Origin: Streptomyces lacrimifluminis
GTDB lineage: Bacteria > Actinomycetota > Actinomycetes > Streptomycetales > Streptomycetaceae
Assembly: GCF_014646095.1 (NCBI RefSeq)
Contig: NZ_BMMU01000006.1
Location: 124,001-188,000, forward strand
DNA: 64,000 bases
Direction: 5' to 3'
Shown here: positions 15,726 through 22,954 of the stretch, piece by piece
Position numbering within the stretch: position 1 is the stretch's first letter
Layout: every line of letters starts with the position of its first letter
Notes under the pieces: generated by a model
The model's database searches: none
Told to the model about the DNA's origin: nothing
The model's input: only the letters and a program-made list of their open reading frames with translations
Made by a program: the position numbers and the translations under genes

Positions 15726-17219
15726 ATGCCAGATCTGCCGACCCCTCAGGACGCCGCCGAAGCCGCGCTGTTCTCCGAGTGCTGGGACGCGGTCCTCTCG
15801 TACGCCGACCTGTGCACGTCCGGCTCGTCCGCCGGCACCGAACTGGCCGCCGAGGCGTTCACGCACGGTATCCACGCGGCCCGGGCCGCCGACTTCGGTG
15901 CCCGCAACACCGGGCGCCGCATACCCCGCCTGCCCTGGATACCCCTGCTGCTGGCGGCGGTTCGCAGTACCGCCGCGTCCTGGGAGGAGACCGGGCACGG
16001 CAACCATCTCGACCCCGACCTGCGCCTGTGGCTCAACTCCGACAAGGCGGCCCGGTACGTGGGGCCGCCGCTGCGCCGCCCGCTCGCCCTGCGCGCCCTG
16101 CGCGACATGCAGGAACCGGACGCCATCCTGCTCTGGCTGGCCGAGGTGGAGGCGCTGCCACTGCCCCAGGTGGCCCGCCGGCTCGGCCTCGACCCGGAGA
16201 GCGTCGCCGAGGAACTCGCCCAGGTACGCGTCCTGTTCAGGGACCGCTGCCAGCGCAACCTGCTCGACACCCCGATGAGCCCCGACTGCCGCCGCTTCGC
16301 CCGGCTGCTCGACGCGGTCACCCGGTCGCAGGGCGCCGAGATCCCCGAGGACCTCTCCCGGCACCTCGCGACCTGCGTGGAGTGCGCCGAGGCCGCCGCC
16401 TGCCTGCGGCTGTACGGCGGGATCGGCGGGCTGCCCGCCGCGCTCGCCGGCGGCGTCATCGGCTGGGGCGGACTCGCCTACCTGGAACGGCGCCGCCGCG
16501 CGGCCGAGGCCGGTCTGCTCGGCGGGCGCTCCGAAGCGGGCATCAACACCGGTCTCACCATCGGGGAGTACCGCCCGCGCATTGGCCGTACCGCGATCCT
16601 GGTCGCCGCCGTCATCGTCTCCGCGCTGGCGCTCACGGTCTCGCTGATGCCCTTCAACGGCTCCGGCGACGACCCCTCCGCGAAGGGCGGCGCGACCGAC
16701 GGAAAGCCCGTGGTGGACCCGGCGTCCGTCCTGCCGTCCGGCCTGACCGTCCCCGCGGGCTCCACCCAGTCCCCGGTCCCCCGGCAGTCGGACCCGGAAA
16801 CGTCTCCGCCGCCGCCCGCCGACAAGCCCGGCCCGGCGCCCCAGGGCACCTCCACCTCCGCCGCGCGCGGCGAGACGCCGAAGCCGAGCCCCGACAAGAG
16901 CGAACCGGTGTCCTGCGAGGTCGAGTACGACCTCGTCAACGAGTGGCCGGACGGCTTCCAGGCCACCGTCAACGTCACCTCCGCGAAGGCCATCGACGGC
17001 TGGCGCATCGCCTGGAGCTTCCGCGACGGCCAGCAGGTCGGCCAGATGTGGGACGCGAGCTTCTCCCAGGACGGGGCCCGCGTCACCGCCACGGCCGCCG
17101 ACTACAACAGGTCCGTCGCGGCCGACGGCACGGTCTCCTTCGGCTTCCTCGCCAGCTGGCAGGGCAAGAACGAGGCCCCGTTCGACTTCACGCTGAACGG
17201 CAGCAGCTGCACGAGCTGA
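15726..17219 (+). CDS. ECF sigma / zinc anti-sigma / membrane / CBM2 fusion protein
   Basis: 497 residues; ATG at 15726 with GGAG about 9 bp upstream. Residues ~10-85 resemble sigma region 2 (ELAAEAFTHGIHAARA, then PWIPLLLAAVRSTAASW); residues ~125-180 resemble region 4 with an HTH (LPLPQVARRLGLDPESVAEEL). Next comes a zinc anti-sigma signature, HLATCVEC (HX3CX2C) near residues 213-220, with an earlier Cys. A membrane helix (TAILVAAVIVSALALTVSL) follows, then a ~100-residue Pro/Ser/Thr/Lys linker, and a C-terminal CBM2-type beta-sandwich from VSCEVEYDLVNEW to the final Cys. The sensor would be outside the cell and the sigma part inside. Similar C-terminally extended ECF groups exist in Streptomyces. 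Promoter target unknown. Confidence 0.75.
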   Translation: MPDLPTPQDAAEAALFSECWDAVLSYADLCTSGSSAGTELAAEAFTHGIHAARAADFGARNTGRRIPRLPWIPLLLAAVRSTAASWEETGHGNHLDPDLRLWLNSDKAARYVGPPLRRPLALRALRDMQEPDAILLWLAEVEALPLPQVARRLGLDPESVAEELAQVRVLFRDRCQRNLLDTPMSPDCRRFARLLDAVTRSQGAEIPEDLSRHLATCVECAEAAACLRLYGGIGGLPAALAGGVIGWGGLAYLERRRRAAEAGLLGGRSEAGINTGLTIGEYRPRIGRTAILVAAVIVSALALTVSLMPFNGSGDDPSAKGGATDGKPVVDPASVLPSGLTVPAGSTQSPVPRQSDPETSPPPPADKPGPAPQGTSTSAARGETPKPSPDKSEPVSCEVEYDLVNEWPDGFQATVNVTSAKAIDGWRIAWSFRDGQQVGQMWDASFSQDGARVTATAADYNRSVAADGTVSFGFLASWQGKNEAPFDFTLNGSSCTS

Positions 17220-17235
17220 ACCCTCCGTACGTACC

Positions 17236-17281
17236 CGGGCCGGCCACGTCGAGCGACACCGCTACGGACGTGGCCGGCCCG
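17236..17281. terminator. Bidirectional 15-bp stem hairpin
   Basis: CGGGCCGGCCACGTC at 17236-17250 pairs perfectly with 17267-17281 across a 16-nt loop. It lies between the converging sigma/CBM2 gene and 6-phosphogluconate dehydrogenase and can serve both. Confidence 0.8.
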
Positions 17282-17304
17282 TTCCCGCTTCGGCGGGACG
17301 GAGG

Positions 17305-18747
17305 TCAGATCACCTCGGTCTCGCTCCGGTCGGCCCGCTCCCAGAGGGTGTGGAAGCGGCCCTCCCGGTCGGTACGCCGGTAGGTGTGGGCGCCGAAGTA
17401 GTCGCGCTGGCCCTGGGTGAGGGCGGCCGGCAGGCGCTCGGTGCGCAGGGTGTCGTAGTACGACAGGGCGGCGGAGAACGCCGGGACCGGGACGCCGTGC
17501 CGGGCGGCCGTGGCCACGACCTCGCGCCAGGGAACCTGCGAATCGGCGATCTCCGCCACGAACCCCTCCTCGGTGAGCAGGGTGACCCGGCAGGGATCGG
17601 CGGCGTACGCGGCCCTGACCCGGTCGAGGAAGGCGGCGCGCACGATGCAGCCGCCGCGCCAGATCCTCGCTATCGCGCCGAGGTCGATGTCCCAGCCGTA
17701 CTCCGCCGACGCGTCCAGGATCATCTTCCAGCCCTGGTCGTAGGCGATGAGCTTCGACGCGTACAGGGCGTGCTCGACCAGGCAGGCGAAGCGCTCCGCC
17801 TCGTACGCGGTGAGGTCCCAGCTGGTGCCCCCGGGCAGCTCGCGATACGCGGCGCGCAGGGCCCGCTGGCCCGAGGCGGCGCGGGCGAAGGTGGCCTGGG
17901 CGATGGCGGTGACCGGGGAACCGAGCTCCAGAGCGGTCCGCACGGTCCAGCGGCCGGTGCCCTTCTGCCCGGCGGAGTCGGCCACCACGTCCACGAAGGG
18001 CCGGCCGGTGGCGGCGTCGGTGTGGGCGAGCACCTCGGCGCTGATCTCCATCAGGTAGGAGTCGAGACGGCCCTTGTTCCACTGGCGGAAGATCTCGGCG
18101 ATCCGCGCGGGTTCGTACCCGCCGACCTGGCGCAGCAGATGGTAGGCCTCGCCGATCAGCTGCATGTCGGCGTACTCGATGCCGTTGTGCACCATCTTCA
18201 CGAAGTGCCCGGCGCCGTCCGTGCCGACATGCGTCACACAGGGCTCGCCGTCCACCTTGGCACTGATCGTCTCGAACATCGGCCCGAGCGCGGCATACGA
18301 CGCCACGGAGCCGCCCGGCATGATGCTCGGCCCGTGCAGCGCGCCCTCCTCACCGCCCGAGACACCCACACCCACGAAGTGGATACCGAGCCCGCGCAGC
18401 GCCTGTTCCCGGCGGCGGGTGTCGGTGAAGTGGGCGTTGCCGCCGTCGATGATCATGTCGCCGGGTTCCAGGAGCGCGGCGAACTCGTCGATCACCGCAT
18501 CGGTGGCAGCCCCTGCCTGCACCATGATCATGAGCCGCCGGGGGCGCTCCAGGGCCGCCACGAACTCCTCGGCCGTCTCGGCCGGCACGAAGGCGCCCTC
18601 ATGCCCGAAGTCCTCGACCAGCGCCTTGGTCCTGGCGGGGGTCCGATTGTGGAGGGCCACGGTGTAACCGTGCCGGGCGAAGTTCCGGGCCAGATTACGG
18701 CCCATCACCGCCAGGCCGGTGACGCCGATCTGCGCGGTCGCCTTCAT
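17305..18747 (-). CDS. gnd: 6-phosphogluconate dehydrogenase, decarboxylating (NADP type)
   Basis: 480 residues from the ATG at 18747, the usual long-form length. The Rossmann motif GVTGLAVMGRNLARN is at the N-terminus. The substrate-binding signatures GVGVSGGEEGALHGPSIMPGG and the catalytic KMVHNGIEYADMQ are intact, and the C-terminal all-helical domain is complete (RTDREGRFHTLW near the end). It converts 6-phosphogluconate to ribulose 5-phosphate, CO2 and NADPH in the pentose phosphate pathway. Monocistronic, ending at a shared terminator. Confidence 0.96.
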   Translation of the reverse strand: MKATAQIGVTGLAVMGRNLARNFARHGYTVALHNRTPARTKALVEDFGHEGAFVPAETAEEFVAALERPRRLMIMVQAGAATDAVIDEFAALLEPGDMIIDGGNAHFTDTRRREQALRGLGIHFVGVGVSGGEEGALHGPSIMPGGSVASYAALGPMFETISAKVDGEPCVTHVGTDGAGHFVKMVHNGIEYADMQLIGEAYHLLRQVGGYEPARIAEIFRQWNKGRLDSYLMEISAEVLAHTDAATGRPFVDVVADSAGQKGTGRWTVRTALELGSPVTAIAQATFARAASGQRALRAAYRELPGGTSWDLTAYEAERFACLVEHALYASKLIAYDQGWKMILDASAEYGWDIDLGAIARIWRGGCIVRAAFLDRVRAAYAADPCRVTLLTEEGFVAEIADSQVPWREVVATAARHGVPVPAFSAALSYYDTLRTERLPAALTQGQRDYFGAHTYRRTDREGRFHTLWERADRSETEVI

Positions 18748-18874
18748 GGTGTGCTCCTTCGCTCGGTGCGGTCCCAACCGCCACACGATCAGTTACGGCT
18801 GGCGGGGCCTCAGTTGTTCAGCCGGATATCGGGTGGCGTGGAGAGCGGGGGCGCGCTTAGGGTGAAAGAGCTTT

Positions 18875-18892
18875 CTGCGACAGCCGTCGCAG
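18875..18892 (+). promoter_or_regulatory. Small inverted repeat upstream of the rsgA leader ORF
   Basis: CTGCGA-CAGCCG-TCGCAG, a perfect 6-bp stem, located about 40 bp before the leader ORF. The preceding AAAGAGCTTT is also palindromic. The promoter for the leader and rsgA probably lies here or just upstream. Confidence 0.35.
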
Positions 18893-18932
18893 GCCGAGTG
18901 CTGATGAGTGACGACCAGGAGGTGTGACCCCG

Positions 18933-19004
18933 ATGACTGTCATTGCGATGGGCGCTGCCCGCATCCAGAAGTTCATCAAGTCCATCTCCGTGGCCACCGG
19001 CTGA
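18933..19004 (+). CDS. Possible 23-residue leader peptide upstream of rsgA
   Basis: An ATG at 18933 follows AGGAGGTG (18917-18924) at an ideal 8-bp distance, the strongest ribosome site in this neighbourhood. The peptide begins MTVIAMGAARIQKFIKSI and ends in SVATG; it is amphipathic and basic in the middle, with no known family. Its stop lies 60 bp before the rsgA start, and two alternative hairpins lie in between, which suggests a translated leader and not random sequence. A shorter overlapping ORF (MSDDQEV) ends inside the same ribosome site. Too short for codon statistics. Confidence 0.5.
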   Translation: MTVIAMGAARIQKFIKSISVATG

Positions 19005-19044
19005 CCTTCCACCTTCTCCGCGCCCACGTGCGCGTGCCGGGGCC

Positions 19045-19066
19045 ACCCTTGTGAAGGGTCTCCCTT
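19045..19066 (+). promoter_or_regulatory. Mutually exclusive hairpins over the rsgA ribosome site
   Basis: ACCCTT-GTG-AAGGGT (19045-19059) and AAGGG-TCT-CCCTT (19054-19066) share the AAGGG that is the only ribosome-binding candidate for the TTG start at 19065. Only one can form at a time, and both hide the site. Stems are 5-6 bp. Confidence 0.45.
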
Positions 19067-20222
19067 GACTTCCCTCTCGGCTTCGTCTTCTTCAACCACC
19101 TCATCTGCTTCATCCGCTTCGTCCGCCTCCACCGGTTCCGCTCCGTCGCTCCACCCGCTCGTCCCCTACGGCTGGGACGACGCATGGGCCACCGCATACG
19201 CCCCGTACGCCGCCGAAGGGCTGCTCGTCGGGCGGGTGATCCGCGTCGACCGCGGCCAGTGCGACGTCGCCACCGCCGACGGAGTGCTGCGCGCCGACAC
19301 GGCGTTCGTCACCCCGCACGATCCGCTGCGGGTCGTGTGCACGGGTGACTGGGCAGTGGTCGAACCGGTCGGCGACCCCCGTTACGTCCGTACGTATCTG
19401 CCGCGCCGGAGCGCCTTCGTACGGTCCACCTCCTCCAAGCGCTCCGAGGGCCAGATCCTCGCGGCCAACGTCGACCACGCCATCATCGCCGTGTCACTGG
19501 CCGTGGAACTCGACCTCGGCCGCGTCGAACGGTTCCTGGCGCTGGCCTGGGAATCGGGCGCGCAGCCCGTCGTGGTGCTCACCAAGGCCGACCTCGTACC
19601 GGACGCGACGACCCTCTCGTATCTCGTCGAGGACGTGGAGGCCACCGCTCCCGGGGTGCCGGTCCTCACCGTCAGCTCCACCAACGGGGACGGCATCGAC
19701 GTCCTCGCCGCCGTTGTCGCCGACGGTACGGCCGTGCTGCTCGGGCAGTCCGGTGCGGGCAAGTCGACGCTCGCGAACGCGCTGCTCGGCGTGGACGTCA
19801 TGGAGGTCCAGGCCACCCGTGACGCCGACGGCAAGGGCCGGCACACCACGACCACCCGCAATCTGCTCGCGCTGCCCGGCGGGGGCGTCCTGATCGACAC
19901 ACCGGGGCTGCGGGGCGTCGGCCTCTGGGACGCGAGCACCGGCGTCGGGCAGGTCTTCGCCGAGATCGAGGAACTGGCCGCCGGGTGCCGCTTCCAGGAC
20001 TGCGCCCACACGGCCGAGCCCGGTTGCGCGGTGCTGGCGGCGCTCGACTCGGGGACGCTGGCCCAGCGGCGGCTCGAGAGCTACCGCAAGCTGCTGCGGG
20101 AGAACCAGTACATCGTCGCCAAGACCGATGCGCGGTTGCGGGCGGAGATCCGGAAGGACTGGAAGAAGAAGGGGGCGGAGGGGAAGGCGGCGATGGAGGC
20201 GAAGCGAGGTCGCCAGCGGTAG
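19065..20222 (+). CDS. rsgA: Ribosome small-subunit biogenesis GTPase RsgA
   Basis: 385 residues from the TTG at 19065; no other start lies before the OB-fold. Residues 3-26 are a Ser/Thr/Ala run coded by near-tandem TCT/TCA/TCC codons. Then come the OB-fold (~45-100), the circularly permuted GTPase with G4 TKAD, G1 GQSGAGKS and G3 DTPG, and the diagnostic zinc knuckle CRFQDCAHTAEPGC. The lysine/arginine-rich tail would contact rRNA. RsgA checks maturation of the 30S decoding centre and releases assembly factors on GTP hydrolysis. The weak start, masked site and short upstream ORF suggest translational control. Confidence 0.93.
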   Translation: MTSLSASSSSTTSSASSASSASTGSAPSLHPLVPYGWDDAWATAYAPYAAEGLLVGRVIRVDRGQCDVATADGVLRADTAFVTPHDPLRVVCTGDWAVVEPVGDPRYVRTYLPRRSAFVRSTSSKRSEGQILAANVDHAIIAVSLAVELDLGRVERFLALAWESGAQPVVVLTKADLVPDATTLSYLVEDVEATAPGVPVLTVSSTNGDGIDVLAAVVADGTAVLLGQSGAGKSTLANALLGVDVMEVQATRDADGKGRHTTTTRNLLALPGGGVLIDTPGLRGVGLWDASTGVGQVFAEIEELAAGCRFQDCAHTAEPGCAVLAALDSGTLAQRRLESYRKLLRENQYIVAKTDARLRAEIRKDWKKKGAEGKAAMEAKRGRQR

Positions 20223-20345
20223 GGGCACCGGGGCGCGCGGGGGTTTCTCGCCCCCGTGCGCCCTGTCCCTGGGTGCTGCGCCCCAGACCCCCATCGGCCC
20301 TGAACGGGCCTTGTCCTCAATCGCCGGACGGGCTGGATGGTGCGG
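20223..20345. repeat. Dispersed palindromic repeat cluster after rsgA (copy A)
   Basis: Three hairpins in series: GGCGCGCGGGGG/CCCCCGTGCGCC (20232-20262), CTGGG/CCCAG around 20270, and GGCCC-TGAAC-GGGCC (20296-20310). The first probably terminates rsgA. The GCCCTGAACGG core recurs inside alkA. The whole block looks like the abundant intergenic palindromes of Streptomyces. Confidence 0.7.
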
Positions 20346-20500
20346 GCCGGCGCTGAACACAGACGATGAACAGGTGGCTGGGCCAAGGCCGCGTCGCGAG
20401 GTTCGGGGGCGCCCGGCAGACGTACCGAGACGGGTGGGTGGGAAACGTGGTGTCCGATAGCCGCCAGCCGCACCTCCCTCCGTGACGCAGACTGGACAGC

Positions 20501-21916
20501 GTGACCGACCAGGACACCAGGTACGCAGCCGTCCGCAGCAGGGACGCCCGGTTCGACGGCGAGTCCCTCTTCGCCGTCGAGACCACCGGCATCTACTGCC
20601 GCCCCAGCTGCCCGGCCGTCACCCCGAAGCGGCACAACGTACGGTTCTACCCGACGGCCGCCGCCGCGCACGGCGCCGGCTTCCGGGCCTGCCGCCGCTG
20701 CCGCCCGGACGCGGTCCCCGGCTCCGCCGAGTGGAACGTGCGCGCGGACGTCGCAGGCCGGGCGATGCGGCTGACCGGCGACGGAGTCGTGGACCGGGAG
20801 GGAGTCGCCGGGCTCGCCGGACGGCTCGGATACAGCACCCGCCAGGTGCAACGTCAGCTCACCGCCGACCTGGGGGCGGGCCCGGTCGCCCTGGCCCAGC
20901 GGGCGCACACCGCACGCGTGCTCCTGCAGACCACCGCGCTGCCGGTCACGGAGATCGCGTTCGCCTCCGAGTCCGCCAGTGTGCGCCAGTTCAACGACAC
21001 GATCCGAACCGTGTACGCGGCCACCCCGAGCGCCCTCCGCGCGATGGCCCCCCGAGCCGTCGTCCCCGCGTCCACGTCCACCCCACCCGGGATCCCCCTC
21101 CGCCTCTCCCACCGCGGCCCCCACCACTCCGCCGCCGTCTTCGGCCTGCTCGCCCTCGAGGCCGTCCCCGGCGTCGAGGAGCTGAGCGGCAGCCCGGGCG
21201 GCCGTACGTACCGCCGGACGCTGCGCCTCCCGTACGGCACCGGAATCGCCGCCGTCGAGGAGCGTGGGGCCAGGCCCCGGGGCCGCTGGCTGGAGGCCCG
21301 GCCGCACCTCACCGACCTGCGGGACCTGACGACCGCCGTACAGCGACTGCGACGCCTGTTCGACCTGCCTCGGACCCTCCCCCATAGCCCTGAACGGACA
21401 TGGGAGGTGCCCCCAGCCGTCGACGAGCGCCTCGGCGCGGATCCCCGCCTCTCTCGCCTGGTCGCGCTCCGGCCCGGCCTGCGTGTCCCCGGCGCCGCCG
21501 ATCCGGCCGAACCGGCCGTGCGTGCGCTGGTGGGCAGGACGGCGCGGGAGGGGCTCGTGACGAGGTACGGCAAGCTGCTCGACGCCCCCGTCGGCACCCT
21601 CGCCCGTCTCTTCCCCGAGCCGGCGGCCCTGGCGGAGGCCGCCAGGGCGGAGGGCGGCCCCCTCGGCGCCCTCACCGCCGCCCTCGCGGACGGCACCCTG
21701 CGGCTCGACCCCGGCGCCGACCGCGACGAGGCCCCCCGCGCACTGCACGCCCTGCCCGGACTCGACGCCCGTACCCTCGCCGTCATCAGGGCCCGTGCCC
21801 TCGGCGACCCCGACGTCGCGCCGCCCGGCGTGGACGTGCCCGACACCTGGCGCCCCTGGCGCTCGTTCGCCCTCCATCACCTCATCGCCGCAGGCGAGTG
21901 GGAGCCCACATCATGA
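20501..21916 (+). CDS. alkA: Ada-AlkA bifunctional alkylation repair protein (3-methyladenine glycosylase)
   Basis: 471 residues from a GTG. Residues ~10-70 are the Ada zinc domain with its four cysteines (YCRPSCPA and CRRC). An AraC-type HTH follows (~85-185: LAGRLGYSTRQVQRQL, SVRQFNDTIRTVYAATPSALR), then the AlkA N-terminal domain and the HhH-GPD glycosylase with PGLDARTLAVIRARALGDPDVAPP near the end. It removes alkylated bases and may sense methylphosphotriesters through the Ada domain, acting as activator. The 3' end overlaps ogt by 4 bp. A segment of about 16 residues (DLPRTLPHSPERTWEVPP) looks like an insertion from a DNA repeat. Confidence 0.93.
   Translation: MTDQDTRYAAVRSRDARFDGESLFAVETTGIYCRPSCPAVTPKRHNVRFYPTAAAAHGAGFRACRRCRPDAVPGSAEWNVRADVAGRAMRLTGDGVVDREGVAGLAGRLGYSTRQVQRQLTADLGAGPVALAQRAHTARVLLQTTALPVTEIAFASESASVRQFNDTIRTVYAATPSALRAMAPRAVVPASTSTPPGIPLRLSHRGPHHSAAVFGLLALEAVPGVEELSGSPGGRTYRRTLRLPYGTGIAAVEERGARPRGRWLEARPHLTDLRDLTTAVQRLRRLFDLPRTLPHSPERTWEVPPAVDERLGADPRLSRLVALRPGLRVPGAADPAEPAVRALVGRTAREGLVTRYGKLLDAPVGTLARLFPEPAALAEAARAEGGPLGALTAALADGTLRLDPGADRDEAPRALHALPGLDARTLAVIRARALGDPDVAPPGVDVPDTWRPWRSFALHHLIAAGEWEPTS
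21376..21417. repeat. Palindromic repeat inserted in frame within alkA
   Basis: CCTCCCCCAT and ATGGGAGG form a stem with one bulged C around the loop AGCCCTGAACGGAC. The loop shares 11 bases (GCCCTGAACGG) with the intergenic repeat after rsgA. It encodes PRTLPHSPERTWEVPP without shifting the frame, at a place where homologous glycosylases, as I recall them, go straight from the DL to the AVDERL segment. Confidence 0.55.
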
Positions 21917-22440
21917 CGACACACCCCGCTGTTTCCGCGACCGCTTCCGTCACCGCCTACTGGACCTTCCTCGACGGCCCGCTCGGCCAACTCCTCCTCA
22001 CCGCCGACGAGTCGGGCGCGCTCACCTCCCTCTCCGTGCCCGGCCAGAAGGGCGGCCGGAGTGTTGAGCAGGGCTGGCGGCACGACCCCGGGCCCTTCCG
22101 GGCGGCGGAAGCGCAACTCGCCGCCTACTTCGCCGGTGAACTCACCGAGTTCCGGCTGGAGTTGCGCAGCACCGGGACGGACTTCCGGCAGCGCGTATGG
22201 GATGCCCTCGACTCGGTGCCGTACGGGGAGACCACCACGTACGGGCAGATCGCCGCGCGGATCGGGGCCCCAAGGGCCGCCGTACGGGCGGTCGGTGGGG
22301 CGATCGGTGCCAATCCGCTGCTCGTCCTGCGGCCCTGCCACCGGGTGATCGGCGCGGACGGCTCCCTCACGGGATACGCGGGCGGCCTCGACCGCAAGCG
22401 TCACCTGCTCGGTCTGGAGGGCGTCCCGCTGACCCCGTGA
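21913..22440 (+). CDS. ogt: Methylated-DNA--protein-cysteine methyltransferase
   Basis: 175 residues; the ATG overlaps the alkA stop as ATGA. The active-site motif PCHRVI holds the acceptor Cys142, and the helix-turn-helix VPYGETTTYGQIAARIG precedes it. The N-terminal ~75 residues form the RNase-H-like domain. It transfers a methyl group from O6-methylguanine to itself and is used once. Co-translation with the Ada-AlkA protein makes a two-gene alkylation repair operon that handles N-methyl and O-methyl lesions together. Confidence 0.95.
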   Translation: MTTHPAVSATASVTAYWTFLDGPLGQLLLTADESGALTSLSVPGQKGGRSVEQGWRHDPGPFRAAEAQLAAYFAGELTEFRLELRSTGTDFRQRVWDALDSVPYGETTTYGQIAARIGAPRAAVRAVGGAIGANPLLVLRPCHRVIGADGSLTGYAGGLDRKRHLLGLEGVPLTP

Positions 22441-22453
22441 CCGTGACCAGTCC

Positions 22454-22825
22454 TCAGTTCTCCTCCAGGCCCCAGCTGTGGATGCGCCTCGGATGGACGC
22501 GGATCACTTCCTCACTGAAGTGGCGGCCCAACTCGTGCGGGCCAGTGAGGAGTTCGGCCTCACCCCGGATGTCGACACCACGCACCCGCCACGGGCTCAG
22601 GCTCACCACGTCGTCGACGACCAGCGCCACCTTCGGGTTCTTCTCCAGGTTGCGCCACTTCTTGGTGGTGCCCATCGACCGACCGCCGATCAGGAGCGTC
22701 CCGTCGTCCTGCGGGAAGAAGCCGACGGGGTTCGCCTGTGGCTGTCCATGGGGGTCGACGGTGGCCAGCCGTCCCAGTCGCTGGCTCCGGAGATAGGCAC
22801 GCTCGGCCGCGCTGAATTCGGTCAT
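22454..22825 (-). CDS. PPOX-class F420/FMN-dependent oxidoreductase
   Basis: 123 residues from the ATG at 22825; the longer open frame overlaps the promoter of the divergent neighbour. It has the split-barrel flavin fold of the pyridoxine 5'-phosphate oxidase-like group (RLGRLATVDPHGQPQANPVGFF, then KKWRNLEKNPKVALVVDD). F420-binding members of this group are common in Streptomyces. Substrate unknown. It converges on ogt with only 13 bp between stops. Confidence 0.85.
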   Translation of the reverse strand: MTEFSAAERAYLRSQRLGRLATVDPHGQPQANPVGFFPQDDGTLLIGGRSMGTTKKWRNLEKNPKVALVVDDVVSLSPWRVRGVDIRGEAELLTGPHELGRHFSEEVIRVHPRRIHSWGLEEN

Positions 22826-22954
22826 GCCGGAAGCCAAACACGACGGCTCCGGCAGGCGCAGCGGAAACGCGGGTGTACGTGCGAACATACGTGCGCGCCG
22901 CCATGGGTGTGACATGGCGTTGGCGCGGCCGACCGCTCGGGGAACCATGCGCAC

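Noticed and set aside
18904..18927. Seven-residue ORF MSDDQEV before the rsgA leader ORF
   Set aside because: No ribosome site of its own, and it overlaps the ribosome site of the better-supported leader ORF.
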